From assembly GCF_000010285.1 (NCBI RefSeq), contig NC_010617.1, positions 1-64,000 on the forward strand: DNA of 64,000 bases, in the 5' to 3' direction. The stretch's first letter is position 1. Every line of letters begins with the position of its first letter. The DNA comes from Kocuria rhizophila DC2201 (GTDB taxonomy: Bacteria; Actinomycetota; Actinomycetes; Actinomycetales; Micrococcaceae). Made by a program: the position numbers and the translations under genes. The notes below the pieces were generated by a model, which saw nothing but the letters and a program-made list of their open reading frames with translations, was not told the origin of the DNA and searched no databases. Shown here in pieces: positions 20,034 to 29,101 of the stretch.

Positions 20034-21035
20034 TCACGGGACGATCGTGAACTTCACCTCACCGTCCCCGCCGCGCTCCGCGCGCCGCAGGACGTCCAGG
20101 GTCTCCTCGAGCGTGTGCACGGGGCCGAGGCAGTAGTCGACCTCGACCTCCCCGGCGTGGATGCGCCGCACGGCCTCGTGGAACGAGATGAGCCCGGGCT
20201 CGGACTGGGCGGCCACGGAACCCTGCAGCCGCACGCACTTGCGGAAGACCTCGTAGACGGGCACCGGGGCGGGGTCGAAGCTCTCGTAGAGTCCGAACCA
20301 GCCCACGATGCCGCGGTGGGCCACGATGTTCACGGCCTCCGCGCGCAGGGTGTCCGATCCCACGGCCTCGATCACGAGGTCCGCACCCGCGCCGTCCGTG
20401 AGCTCCGAGACCACCTCGGCCAGGCTCTCCTCCGGCACCCGGACCGTGACGGCCCCCAGCTCGCGCGCGATGGCCAGGCGGGACTCCTCCCTGTCGGAGA
20501 CCACCACCCGCTCGAAGCCGCGCGCGAGGGCGTCCTGCAGGAAGAAGAGGCCCGCGGAGCCCGCGCCCATGACCACGCACGTGCCCGCGCGCCGGGCCGG
20601 CACCTCGGTGGGCCAGTAGAGGTTCATGGCGTAGAGGCACGTGCCCATCTGCTGCGCCATCATGTAGCGGCGCATCTGCGTGAGGTCCTCTGGATCCGCC
20701 TCGGGCGGCAGCGCCACCGCGTGCTCCTCGTCCAGGAGCATGAGCTCCGCGAAGGTGCCGCCGAGCTCACCCGGGGGCAGGCACAGCACCGCCGTGCCCA
20801 CGGGGAACCTGGGCGACCGGGACTCCGTGACCACACCCACGCCCTCGTGCCCCGGGTAGCCCGCGAGCTCGGGAGCCCGCTCGTGCAGGGTGCCGTGCAG
20901 CACCGAGTGCAGGTCTGAGCCGCACACGGACGCGGCCACCACCCGGACCACGAACTGGCCGTCCTGCGAGGCGCGGGGATCGGGCCACTGCTTCACGAGC
21001 ACGTTTCCGCTGGTGGGGACATGGGTGGCGCGCAT
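20034..21035 (-). CDS. Zinc-type alcohol dehydrogenase / MDR oxidoreductase without structural zinc loop
   Basis: A 333-residue medium-chain dehydrogenase. Catalytic-zinc ligands are visible in SVCGSDLH and GHEGVG, and the Rossmann motif is GAGSAGL. The usual four-cysteine structural zinc lobe is missing: the sequence runs from VGTAVLCLPPGELG directly to FAELMLL. The ATG at 21035 is chosen because GAAGGAGTG precedes it; the open frame upstream lacks homology. It probably oxidises an alcohol or polyol with NAD(P); the substrate is unknown. Confidence 0.85.
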   Translation of the reverse strand: MRATHVPTSGNVLVKQWPDPRASQDGQFVVRVVAASVCGSDLHSVLHGTLHERAPELAGYPGHEGVGVVTESRSPRFPVGTAVLCLPPGELGGTFAELMLLDEEHAVALPPEADPEDLTQMRRYMMAQQMGTCLYAMNLYWPTEVPARRAGTCVVMGAGSAGLFFLQDALARGFERVVVSDREESRLAIARELGAVTVRVPEESLAEVVSELTDGAGADLVIEAVGSDTLRAEAVNIVAHRGIVGWFGLYESFDPAPVPVYEVFRKCVRLQGSVAAQSEPGLISFHEAVRRIHAGEVEVDYCLGPVHTLEETLDVLRRAERGGDGEVKFTIVP

Positions 21036-21172
21036 GCACACTCCTTCGGGGGCGGGACCGGGGCTGGGCTGGGGCCGGACCGGGGCTGGGCCTTCACCGT
21101 ACGCCATGGTGCGAGCCCGCTCACACGTGCCCGCTCGCACGAGCCCGTGCACCGGGCCGGTAGCCTGGGGCG

Positions 21173-22582
21173 GTGAAGCTCCCCCGCGCCCTCGAGCCGT
21201 TCTCCTCGCGCACCTACACGGTGCTGGCGCTGGCCATGGGCATGAGCGTGTTCGGCTCCGGGCTGTGGGCCGTGGCCATGGTGGCCCGGGTCATGGCCCT
21301 GGGCGGTTCCGCGGTGGACCTCTCGCTCGTCACCGCGGCGGGCGCGGTGGGCATGGTGGTCTTCGTGCTGATCGGCGGGGTGGCCGCGGACCGCTTCCGG
21401 CTGCCCGTGATCCTGCGGTGCGTGGAGGTGGTCAACCTCGTCACCGCCCTGAGCATCGCGGTGCTGACCTGGACGGGCACGCTCGCCCTGTGGCACCTGG
21501 GTGCCGCGGCCTTCGCCTTCTCCGGCGCGGTGGGCTTCTTCTACCCCGCGTACTCCGCGGCCCTGCCGAGGATCCTGCCGCCCCACCAGCTGCTCGCGGC
21601 CAACGGGGTGGAGGGCACGGCCCGGCCCCTGCTGCAGCTCGCCGCCGGCCCCGCGGTGGGTGGCGCCCTCACGGGGCTCGCGCTGCCCGGCGCCTCCGTC
21701 CTGGCCATCGCGGTGTGCCACGCCGTGGCGCTCGCGTTCATGCTGCGCCTGCGGCTGCCGGAGGGTCGCCCCGCGGGGCACGACGCCGCCGGATTCGCCA
21801 CTGCTGGGCACGACGCCGCTGACCACGACGACGTCGTTGACCACCACGACGTGGCGGGGCACGACGCTGCGGGGCACCACGCCGCAGGATTCGACAGTGC
21901 GGGGCACAAGGAGGCGGCGCACGACGACGCCGCGGCGTCCGGCCACGCCGCAGGTCCGGGCTCGATGCTGGCCCAGATGCTCGACGGCTTCCGCTACTGC
22001 GTACACACCCCGTGGCTGCTGTGGACCCTGCTGTGGGCCATGAGCGCGATCTTCATGTTCATCGGACCCCTGGAGGTGCTCGTCCCGTTCCTGGTGGTGG
22101 ACCGGCTGGGCGGCACGGTGGCCGACTACGGCGCCATGCTCGGGCTGTACGGGATCTCCACCGCCGTGGGCTCCAGCGTGATGGCGTCCCTGCGGATGCC
22201 CCGGAAGTACCTCACCACCATGATCTGGCTGTGGGGCTTCGGCACCCTGCCCTTCGGTCTGGTGGGGATGACCGGCTCGTGGTGGGTCATGGCCGCGGCC
22301 CTGTGCGTCTTCGGCGCCACGGGCGGCGCGGGCCAGGTCATCTGGGGCACGCTGCTGCAGCGCCGCGTGCCCGGGCACATGCTGGGCCGGATCTCCTCGC
22401 TGGACTTCTTCGTGTCGCTGCTGCTCATGCCCATCTCGATGGCCGTCGCGGGCCCGGTGGCCCAGGTGGTCCCGCCCGCGGCGATCTTCTGGGGCGTCGC
22501 CGTGCTCACGCCCGCCCTGGGGGTGCTGGCGGTGCTCGCCGGGCGCATGCACCGGGACCAGGAGGCCCACCCGCTCGGGTGA
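21173..22582 (+). CDS. MFS exporter with a His/Asp-rich central loop
   Basis: A 469-residue major facilitator resembling the EntS/MFS_3 exporter group. Two six-helix halves are separated by an unusually long loop at about residues 200-263. The loop is built from variants of Gly-His-Asp-Ala-Ala-Gly and is rich in His and Asp (for example GHDAADHDDVVDHHD). The DNA beneath it is a run of GGGCACGACGCCGC-like units. The loop would be cytoplasmic and could bind metal ions or simply be expanded repeat sequence. The GTG at 21173 lies six bases after a -10-like TAGCCT (21161-21166), implying a leaderless mRNA. Confidence 0.82.
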   Translation: MKLPRALEPFSSRTYTVLALAMGMSVFGSGLWAVAMVARVMALGGSAVDLSLVTAAGAVGMVVFVLIGGVAADRFRLPVILRCVEVVNLVTALSIAVLTWTGTLALWHLGAAAFAFSGAVGFFYPAYSAALPRILPPHQLLAANGVEGTARPLLQLAAGPAVGGALTGLALPGASVLAIAVCHAVALAFMLRLRLPEGRPAGHDAAGFATAGHDAADHDDVVDHHDVAGHDAAGHHAAGFDSAGHKEAAHDDAAASGHAAGPGSMLAQMLDGFRYCVHTPWLLWTLLWAMSAIFMFIGPLEVLVPFLVVDRLGGTVADYGAMLGLYGISTAVGSSVMASLRMPRKYLTTMIWLWGFGTLPFGLVGMTGSWWVMAAALCVFGATGGAGQVIWGTLLQRRVPGHMLGRISSLDFFVSLLLMPISMAVAGPVAQVVPPAAIFWGVAVLTPALGVLAVLAGRMHRDQEAHPLG

Positions 22583-22642
22583 CGGTCGGCGCTCGCCGCA
22601 GTGGGCACCGGCCGGGCAGGCGCGGCGAGGCCCTCCGCGTGC

Positions 22643-22679
22643 GACGACGCCGCGGTGACCGCCCCCCGGGGAGGGGCAC
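22643..22679. terminator. Bidirectional terminator between convergent genes
   Basis: GACGACGCCGCGGTG (from 22643) pairs with CACCGCGGCGCCGTC, with one mismatch, around a G/C-rich loop. It contains an exact GACGACGCCGC copy and sits between genes ending at 22582 and 22732. Confidence 0.75.
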
Positions 22680-22731
22680 CGCGGCGCCGTCCGCTCTAGG
22701 AAGTGCGCTTTGACCAGCGTTTATACGCGGC

Positions 22732-24393
22732 TCAGTATGCCTTCTGGCGCTGCTGCACCACCAGGTGGACGAGGGCGAACGTGTGGTCCTCGTCGATGGC
22801 GCTTAACGCCTCCTCGAGGGCCCCGGGAATCTCAGACTCCCGCTCCACGCGCACCCCGAAGCCGTGGAACGCACGCGCCATGCCCGCGAAGTCCGGGTTC
22901 TTCAGCTGCGTGCCGGACACGTGGCCCGGGTACTGGCGCTCCTGGTGGGTGCGGATGGTGCCGTACTCCTGGTTGTCCATCACGATCACCAGGGGGGTGG
23001 CGCCGTACTGCGCGGCCGTGGCCAGCTCCTGCCCGTTCATCAGGAACTCGCCGTCACCGGCGATCGAGATCACCCGGCGGCCCGGGAAGTTCAGGGACGC
23101 CGCCACGGCCGAGGGCACCGAGTACCCCATGGAGCCGTTGCGCGCCGAGATCATCGAGGCGTAGCCGTTGGTGGGGAAGTAGCGGTGCGCCCAGTTGGTG
23201 TGCTCACCCGCGCCGAACGTGACCATCGCGTCCTCGGGCAGGGCCTTCACGAGCTCCGCCATCATGGTGTCCATGGTGGCGGGACCATCCTGCTCGGGCA
23301 GGGGCTGCGGGGCAGAGAACTCCTCCTGCTGGCGGCGCATCCGGCGGCACCAGTCCCGCCAGGTGTCCTTCACCGGGAGGGTCATGCGCACCAGGTCCCG
23401 CACGAACACGTCCGGCTTGGCCACGATCTGGTAGGTCACGGCACCCGAGCGGCCGCGCATGGAGGGGTCCATGGTCACGATGAAGTTCTTCTTGGACCAG
23501 TCCTGGCGCACCAGGAAGCCATTGGTGATCACGTCCCCGGGAACCGTGCCCACGAACACCAGCAGGTCCGTCTCCTCCAGCAGATCCACGGTGGGCTTGG
23601 GGCGCCCGTAGCCGATGGGCCCCACGTAGGAGGGGGACCCGAAGGGCACGGTGCCCTCGCAGCGCCACTCCGCGGCGGCAGGGATGTGGTGCTCCTCGAG
23701 CCACTGGGTGAAGCGCTGTGCGCCGGCCACGCTCCAGTCGTTGCCGCCGAACACGAACAGCGGCTTCGTGGACGCCTTGAGCGCCGCCTTGAGGGCCTTC
23801 CAGTCGTCCACGGTCATGCCGCCGCCGGCCACGGGGATCTCGGGGTGCAGCGTGGGCTCGATCTCCCGGGTGATGATGTCCTCCGGCAGGCCCACCACCA
23901 CGGGGCCGGGGCGGCCCGAGCGCGCCGCGAACATGGCCTCGGCCACGTACTCGGATGCGCGCTCCGCGTGGTCCAGGACCATCACCCGCTTGGCCCCGGA
24001 GGCAAACCACTGGTGCGGGTCGAACTCCTGGAACGCCTCCTTCTCACGGTGCTCGAAGGGGATGAGCCCCACGAACAGCACCATGGGGGTGGAGTCCTGC
24101 CACGCGGTGTGCAGCCCCACGTGGGCGTTGGCAGCCCCGGGACCGCGCGTGACCATGGCCACGCCCGGAACCTGGTTCATCTTCCCGTCCGCCTCCGCCA
24201 TGTAGGCGGCCCCGCCCTCCTGACGGCACACCACGGTCTCGATCGAAGAGTCGTGGAGGCCGTCCAGGACGTCCAGGTAGCTCTCCCCGGGGACCACGTA
24301 GGCCCGCTCAACGCCGTGCGCGGCGAGGGAGTCGACGATCACGTGGCCGGCCGACTTGCGGCCCGACGCTGCGGTGGCGGTGTGCTGGGTCAT
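22732..24393 (-). CDS. Thiamine-diphosphate-dependent enzyme, acetolactate-synthase-like
   Basis: A 553-residue three-domain ThDP enzyme. The catalytic Glu is in CRQEGGAAYMAEADGK and the ThDP/Mg motif is GDGEFLMNGQ...NQEYG. Overall it resembles acetolactate synthase, benzoylformate decarboxylase and related decarboxylases. No regulatory subunit lies nearby, so this is probably a catabolic decarboxylase or carboligase rather than the biosynthetic ilvB. The ATG at 24393 is where homology starts; the preceding GAGAACC is a weak RBS. A sugar porter and ROK regulator lie upstream but a terminator (24541-24582) separates them. Confidence 0.85.
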   Translation of the reverse strand: MTQHTATAASGRKSAGHVIVDSLAAHGVERAYVVPGESYLDVLDGLHDSSIETVVCRQEGGAAYMAEADGKMNQVPGVAMVTRGPGAANAHVGLHTAWQDSTPMVLFVGLIPFEHREKEAFQEFDPHQWFASGAKRVMVLDHAERASEYVAEAMFAARSGRPGPVVVGLPEDIITREIEPTLHPEIPVAGGGMTVDDWKALKAALKASTKPLFVFGGNDWSVAGAQRFTQWLEEHHIPAAAEWRCEGTVPFGSPSYVGPIGYGRPKPTVDLLEETDLLVFVGTVPGDVITNGFLVRQDWSKKNFIVTMDPSMRGRSGAVTYQIVAKPDVFVRDLVRMTLPVKDTWRDWCRRMRRQQEEFSAPQPLPEQDGPATMDTMMAELVKALPEDAMVTFGAGEHTNWAHRYFPTNGYASMISARNGSMGYSVPSAVAASLNFPGRRVISIAGDGEFLMNGQELATAAQYGATPLVIVMDNQEYGTIRTHQERQYPGHVSGTQLKNPDFAGMARAFHGFGVRVERESEIPGALEEALSAIDEDHTFALVHLVVQQRQKAY

Positions 24394-24540
24394 GGCAGGT
24401 TCTCTTTTCGCCGTCGAAAGAAGGGTGCGCCGCCCGGCCCGGAACCCGGACGCACCCGCGCGTGTCCTGCCGAAAATACCCGACCGTAGGCTCGGGGTGG
24501 ACATTGCGTCCAGCATGCGACATGACCGGGTCCCGCAACG

Positions 24541-24582
24541 CAGCGCGCCCCGGACCGCTCGAGGGCGGTCCGGGGCGCGCTG
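24541..24582 (-). terminator. Strong terminator after the sugar porter gene
   Basis: A perfect 17-bp stem, CAGCGCGCCCCGGACCG pairing with CGGTCCGGGGCGCGCTG, around an eight-base loop, 17 bases beyond the end of the porter gene. Confidence 0.88.
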
Positions 24583-24598
24583 CGGCACGGGGAGGGAC

Positions 24599-26029
24599 TC
24601 AGTCGGTCATGTCCTCGAGCTCCACGTTGTTGGTCTCCCGCACCATCTTGATGGTGAAGATCAGGGACACCAGCGCGAAGAACGCGTAGACGCCGTACGT
24701 GAGGCCCAGCGAGTAGTTGGACATGGACGGGAAGGAGACCGTCACGGCCCAGTTGGCGATCCACTGCACCGCGCCCGCCACGGCCAGGGCCGCACCGCGG
24801 ATGTGGTTGGGGAACATCTCGCCCAGCAGCACCCACATGAGCGGACCCCACGAGACGCCGAAGAACACCACGAACAGGTTGGCGGCGATCAGCGCCACCG
24901 GGCCGGCCACCGGGCCGAGGTCCGGGGTGAGCTGCCCGTCCACCATCACCTTGCTGGCGGTGGCGAACACCACGGCCATGACGCCGAGGGACAGCGCCAT
25001 GCCGGCGGAGCCCACCAGCAGCAGCGGGCGGCGCCCGATCCGGTCCACCAGGAAGATGGCCACGATGGTCACCAGCACGTTGACCACGGAGGTGGCCACC
25101 GAGATGGTGAAGGAGTCGGACTCCTTGAATCCCACGGACTCCCACAGCACGTTGGAGTAGTAGAAGATCACGTTGATGCCCACGAACTGCTGCAGGGCGG
25201 CGAGGCCGATGCCCACCCACACGATGGGCTTGAGCCCGCCCATGGAGCCGCGCAGGTCCGAGAAGCGGGGCTTGCGCTCGTTGTTCACGGTGTGGCGGAT
25301 CTTCTCCACGCGGCCGTCGAGGGCCACGTCCCCGTAGATGCGGGTGAGCACGGAACGGGCCTGGTCCTCGTGGCCCGCAGAGATCAGGAAGCGGGGGGAC
25401 TCGGGGATCATGAACGAGCCGATGCCGTAGAGCAGGGCGGGCACGGCCATGACCAGGAACATCCACCGCCAGGCCGCGAGGCCCAGCCACAGCTCCTGGG
25501 AGGCACCGCCGGCCCACGTGGCGAGCAGCGCGTCCACCAGCAGGGACAGGAAGATGCCGAGCACGATGCCCATCTGCTGCAGGGACCCGAGGCGACCGCG
25601 CAGGTGCGCGGGAGAGACCTCGGCGATGTAGGCGGGGGCGATCACGGAGGCCACGCCCACGCCGATGCCGCCCACCACACGCCACACGATGAGCCAGTCG
25701 ATGGTCTGGGTGAGACCGCAGCCGATCGCGGAGACCAGGAACAGCAGCGCCGCGACCTTCATCAGGGGGATCCGCCCCAGCCGGTCCGCCACGCGCGATC
25801 CGAAGAACGCGCCCACCGCGGCACCCAGCAGGGCGGCGGCCACGGCGAAGCCGAGCGGGCCGGGGCCCACCTCGAACCTGGACTGGATGGAGGAGACGGC
25901 GCCGTTGATCACGGCGGAGTCGTATCCGAAGAGGAGACCGCCGAACGCGGCCACGGTGGTGATGCGGACTACCGCACCGGTGTTTGTCCGGTGGTGCTCC
26001 GCCGGGTGTGTTTGTGCCGCTTGGCTCAT
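24599..26029 (-). CDS. MFS sugar porter
   Basis: A 476-residue sugar:H+ symporter of the sugar-porter family, related to XylE, GlcP and AraE. Hallmarks are GGLLFGYDSAVINGA in TM1, VADRLGRIP (motif A), RVVGGIGVGVAS, IPESPRFL at the end of the N-half, and VDRIGRRPLLL. Twelve helices are predicted. RBS GGGAGCTGTGGG precedes the ATG. The upstream ROK regulator, on the same strand 283 bases away, is the likely controller. The sugar cannot be told from sequence. Confidence 0.92.
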   Translation of the reverse strand: MSQAAQTHPAEHHRTNTGAVVRITTVAAFGGLLFGYDSAVINGAVSSIQSRFEVGPGPLGFAVAAALLGAAVGAFFGSRVADRLGRIPLMKVAALLFLVSAIGCGLTQTIDWLIVWRVVGGIGVGVASVIAPAYIAEVSPAHLRGRLGSLQQMGIVLGIFLSLLVDALLATWAGGASQELWLGLAAWRWMFLVMAVPALLYGIGSFMIPESPRFLISAGHEDQARSVLTRIYGDVALDGRVEKIRHTVNNERKPRFSDLRGSMGGLKPIVWVGIGLAALQQFVGINVIFYYSNVLWESVGFKESDSFTISVATSVVNVLVTIVAIFLVDRIGRRPLLLVGSAGMALSLGVMAVVFATASKVMVDGQLTPDLGPVAGPVALIAANLFVVFFGVSWGPLMWVLLGEMFPNHIRGAALAVAGAVQWIANWAVTVSFPSMSNYSLGLTYGVYAFFALVSLIFTIKMVRETNNVELEDMTD

Positions 26030-26312
26030 CCCACAGCTCCCTTGCTGTCCCGAAAATCAACGCTCAGTGGGTCCCGCACCCGAGAACTCGCCATGAATCC
26101 GAGGCACGGTGCCGGCGGGCGGTCCCGAGGGGACGGGAGGCGCGGCCCACCGGGTGCGGATGAGGCGGCTGTCGGGGAAGGACAGTGACCCAAGACTAGG
26201 ACCCCGGTCACAGAATGTCCATGAGTCGAACACAACGCGGATCGTGTCGCCCCGGCACCCCGAGTGCGCTCGTCGGTCCGTCCGTCCCGCGCGAGGTTCC
26301 GGCACCGCGCGG

Positions 26313-27578
26313 TCATACCGGCAGGGGAGTGTCCTCGCGGGCCAGCAGCAGCGCCCCCGTGAGGTGCGCCCGGGGTCCGAGCTCGGAGGGCACCACCCGC
26401 ACCGGGGAGCTGCCGTGGAGCGTGTACCGGTCCACGGCCGTGCGCAGGGGCTCGAGCAGCAGCTCTCCCGCGCGGGCGAGGTCGCCGCCGAGCACCACGA
26501 GCTCGGGGTTGAGCAGGTTGCACAGCTGCGCGACCACCACGCCGATCACCCGGCCGGTGTCCGAGACCACCCTGGAGCACCCGGGGTCCCCGGCGAGGGC
26601 CGCGTCCACGACGTCCGAGACGCTCTCCACGGGCTGCCCGGACGGACGCACGAGCTCGAGCACCGCGGCGGAGGACACGAACGTCTCCAGGCAGCCGCGG
26701 TTGCCGCAGCGGCACAGCCCGGCGCGCTCGTCCAGGGTGATGTGCCCGATCTCCCCGGCCGCCCCGGTGGCTCCGCGGTACAGGGTGCCACCCAGGACCA
26801 GCCCGGCGCCCACGCCGTGGGAGACCTTGAGGTAGGCCATGTCGCGGGCGCCGCGGCCCGCGCCGAGGGCGTGCTCGCTCACCGCACCGGCGTTCGCGTC
26901 GTTCTCCACCACCACGGGGCATCCCAGCACGTGGGCGGCGAGTTCCCGCACGTCGAGCCCGGACCAGTGGGGCAGGATCACCGCTGAGTCGAGTCCCCGA
27001 CCCTGCGCGTCCACCGGGGCGGGCAGGCCGATTCCGGCGCGCAGCACCCGCTCCGCCGGGATCCCGAGCTCGTCCCGCAGCTCGTCGGCCATGCCCCGCG
27101 CGACATCCAGCACCTCCCGGGCACCGTGCCGCGGGGAGAGCTCCGCGCGCCGCTGGGCGAGGATCTCCAGGTTGAGGTCCGCGAGAGCCACCGCGACGTG
27201 ACGGTGACCCACGTCCACGCCCAGGAGGTGGCCGGCGCTCGCGCTGAAACGCACCCGCTGTCCCCGCCGCCCGCCGTGGTCCGGTTCCACGGTCAGCAGA
27301 TCGCACGCGGTGAGCTCCTTCACGATCGAGGACACGGTCGACGGAGCCAGGGCCGTCTCCCGCGCGATCCTCGCCTGGGTCACGGCGCCCAGACCGCGCA
27401 CAGCGTCCACCACGCGCCGCCGGTTGGCCAGCCGCAGGGCCGCCTGGGACCCGGGCGCGCTCGCGCGGTCGGCACCCCCGGCCGGGGTGGAGGCGGACGA
27501 CGACGCCGCTGCACCGGGTGCGGCGGTCTCCCCGGGGCTCCGGGAGGAGGTTGCGGGGTCCGGGGGCGAGTACTCCAT
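26313..27578 (-). CDS. ROK family transcriptional regulator
   Basis: A 421-residue NagC/XylR-type repressor. A low-complexity Ser/Ala/Pro N-terminus (residues 1-45, with GACGACGCCGC at 27499-27509) is followed by a winged helix (NRRRVVDAVRGLGAVTQARI...STVSSIVKEL). Next comes a sugar-kinase-like ROK domain with VDVGHRHVAVAL and the zinc signature CRCGNRGCLE near residue 285. ROK regulators usually sense a sugar and control its transport and catabolism genes. The neighbouring porter makes that likely here. RBS GAAGGGAAGAG precedes the ATG. Confidence 0.9.
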   Translation of the reverse strand: MEYSPPDPATSSRSPGETAAPGAAASSSASTPAGGADRASAPGSQAALRLANRRRVVDAVRGLGAVTQARIARETALAPSTVSSIVKELTACDLLTVEPDHGGRRGQRVRFSASAGHLLGVDVGHRHVAVALADLNLEILAQRRAELSPRHGAREVLDVARGMADELRDELGIPAERVLRAGIGLPAPVDAQGRGLDSAVILPHWSGLDVRELAAHVLGCPVVVENDANAGAVSEHALGAGRGARDMAYLKVSHGVGAGLVLGGTLYRGATGAAGEIGHITLDERAGLCRCGNRGCLETFVSSAAVLELVRPSGQPVESVSDVVDAALAGDPGCSRVVSDTGRVIGVVVAQLCNLLNPELVVLGGDLARAGELLLEPLRTAVDRYTLHGSSPVRVVPSELGPRAHLTGALLLAREDTPLPV

Positions 27579-27774
27579 CGTCTCTTCCCTTCTCGAATGC
27601 TTTGTGGTGCTTGAGTGTAGTCATCGTTCGAGCAGTGCAGACGGGATGAGAGTATTGCCCGCCGTCCGGGAGGCGCGCGTGGACGCGTGCACCGGGCGGC
27701 TGCGACGGCGAAACCTTTTGTATATACATATAGCTATCCAGTCATGCACACGAATGACGTTGATTTTCAAATGT

Positions 27775-27790
27775 CGTTTCACGTGAAACA
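27775..27790. other. parS: parS site (ParB-binding centromere)
   Basis: A perfect 14-bp palindrome GTTTCACGTGAAAC lies at 27776-27789 and is followed by A. The 16-mer CGTTTCACGTGAAACA matches the bacterial parS consensus TGTTTCACGTGAAACA at 15 of 16 positions. It lies in the spacer between the ROK and PAP2 genes, about 25.5 kb from oriC. That is the normal zone for ParB loading and chromosome segregation. parA and parB are outside the window. Confidence 0.9.
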
Positions 27791-27859
27791 CGACGCCCTA
27801 CCACGCCACGGCGGTCATGACACGCCGACACCAGGAATCGTCCGGTGTCTCGTGTCACC

Positions 27860-28756
27860 ATGGGAGGCATGACCAATCCGGCGCAGTACACTTCCCCCTC
27901 GCCGGGCGGGTCCCCGTGGCACTTGCCGCAGTTGCGTCACCGCGTAGCCGTTCCTCTGGTCGTGGTGCTGATGACGGCGACAATAGGACGTCTGCTGGTG
28001 CTCTCACCGCAGGTGACCGACGGGGAGACCGCGTTGCTCGAGGGGCTCTCCCAGCATCGCAACGTCCTTCTGGACACCATTGCCACGATCGTGCAGTTCG
28101 CGCTGTCCAACGGCGCTGTCGTGCTCATCATCGCGGCCGTCATCGGCTGGCTCGCCGTCATCCGGCGCCGCCCCCTGGACGCCACGGGCTTCGGGATCAC
28201 CGCCCTGGCCGGCTGGGGTGCCGTGGGGCTCGTGAAGGTGGCCGTGGAACGCCCTCGGCCCGCACTCACGGGTGACCCCCTCAGCGTGGTCATCGGCAGC
28301 ACGTCGTTCCCGTCGTCGCACACCGGAGCACTGGTGTCCATCGTCCTGGGTCTCGCCCTCGTGGCCGCCACGGCGCGGTCCCGGCACAGCATCCTCCTGT
28401 GGGGGACCGTGGGCGTGGTGCTGGTGGGCGCGGCCCGCATGTACTCCGGCGCCCACTACCCCCTGGACGTCCTCGCTGCCCTGCCGGTGGCGTGGGCCGG
28501 GGTGATTGCGGGCGCGTCGCTCGCGAACATCGTGGTGCCGGCCCTGGCCTTCGGATTCGGCTGGCAGCAGGCGGGGGTCTCCGTGGCCGCCCGACGCACC
28601 GGTTCCACGGCCCCGACTCCTGCGCAGCACGCGGGCACCGTTCAGGCCTCCCGTGCGGACGCGGCGGACTCCAGCGGATCGCACGGTGGCGCCGCACGCT
28701 CCGCGCAGCGCACCGGATCCTCCCGCGAGGAGCACCGGGTGGACCGCGCAGCCTGA
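27860..28756 (+). CDS. PAP2 superfamily phosphatase
   Basis: A 298-residue membrane phosphatase of the PAP2 type, a family that includes undecaprenyl-pyrophosphate and phosphatidylglycerophosphate phosphatases. All three active-site motifs are present: KVAVERPRP (C1), SFPSSHTG (C2) and RMYSGAHYPLDV (C3). Six membrane segments are predicted, followed by a Ser/Ala/Arg-rich cytoplasmic tail of about 65 residues. Three starts are possible (GTG 27845, ATG 27860, ATG 27869). GGGAGG is too close to the last ATG, so the start is uncertain by a few residues. The parS site lies just upstream. Confidence 0.85.
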   Translation: MGGMTNPAQYTSPSPGGSPWHLPQLRHRVAVPLVVVLMTATIGRLLVLSPQVTDGETALLEGLSQHRNVLLDTIATIVQFALSNGAVVLIIAAVIGWLAVIRRRPLDATGFGITALAGWGAVGLVKVAVERPRPALTGDPLSVVIGSTSFPSSHTGALVSIVLGLALVAATARSRHSILLWGTVGVVLVGAARMYSGAHYPLDVLAALPVAWAGVIAGASLANIVVPALAFGFGWQQAGVSVAARRTGSTAPTPAQHAGTVQASRADAADSSGSHGGAARSAQRTGSSREEHRVDRAA

Positions 28757-28811
28757 CCCGCGGGCGAGACCCGGCGGGGCCCACCTGCCGCGCCTTCTCG
28801 CCCTCGCGGAA

Positions 28812-28847
28812 ACGACGAGCCGGACCGTGAAAGGTCCGGCTCGTCGT
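28812..28847 (+). terminator. Terminator after PAP2 gene
   Basis: A perfect 15-bp stem, ACGACGAGCCGGACC pairing with GGTCCGGCTCGTCGT, around GTGAAA. The rest of the 345-base spacer 28757-29101 shows no gene or other recognisable element. Confidence 0.85.
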
Positions 28848-29101
28848 CGTCGTGGGTCGGGTCGTTCGCCGTGGAGCAGGGCGGTCGTCGTGGAGCGGAG
28901 CGGAACACACCCTGCGGACGGTCCACCCCTATGCCGTCACACGGGGCGCCACCCTGCGTCACTCCGCAGGAACCTCCGCCCCGCAGGACGGGCGCCTGGC
29001 GCACCATGTTCGGTGCCCACGGCATCCGGTGCCGACGCCGTCCGGGGTCAACGCGCCCGGGTGCTCAGCGGGCCCGGTGACGACCCCGCGCCGTGCCCGG
29101 A

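Noticed and set aside
22732-24393. Biosynthetic acetolactate synthase ilvB
   Set aside because: No ilvN or ilvC adjacent, and the sequence fits the wider ThDP family only; the symbol was not assigned.
28642-29025. Minus-strand frame of 127 codons in the PAP2-Usp spacer
   Set aside because: Arg/Pro-rich, no RBS, crosses the PAP2 terminator, no recognisable features.
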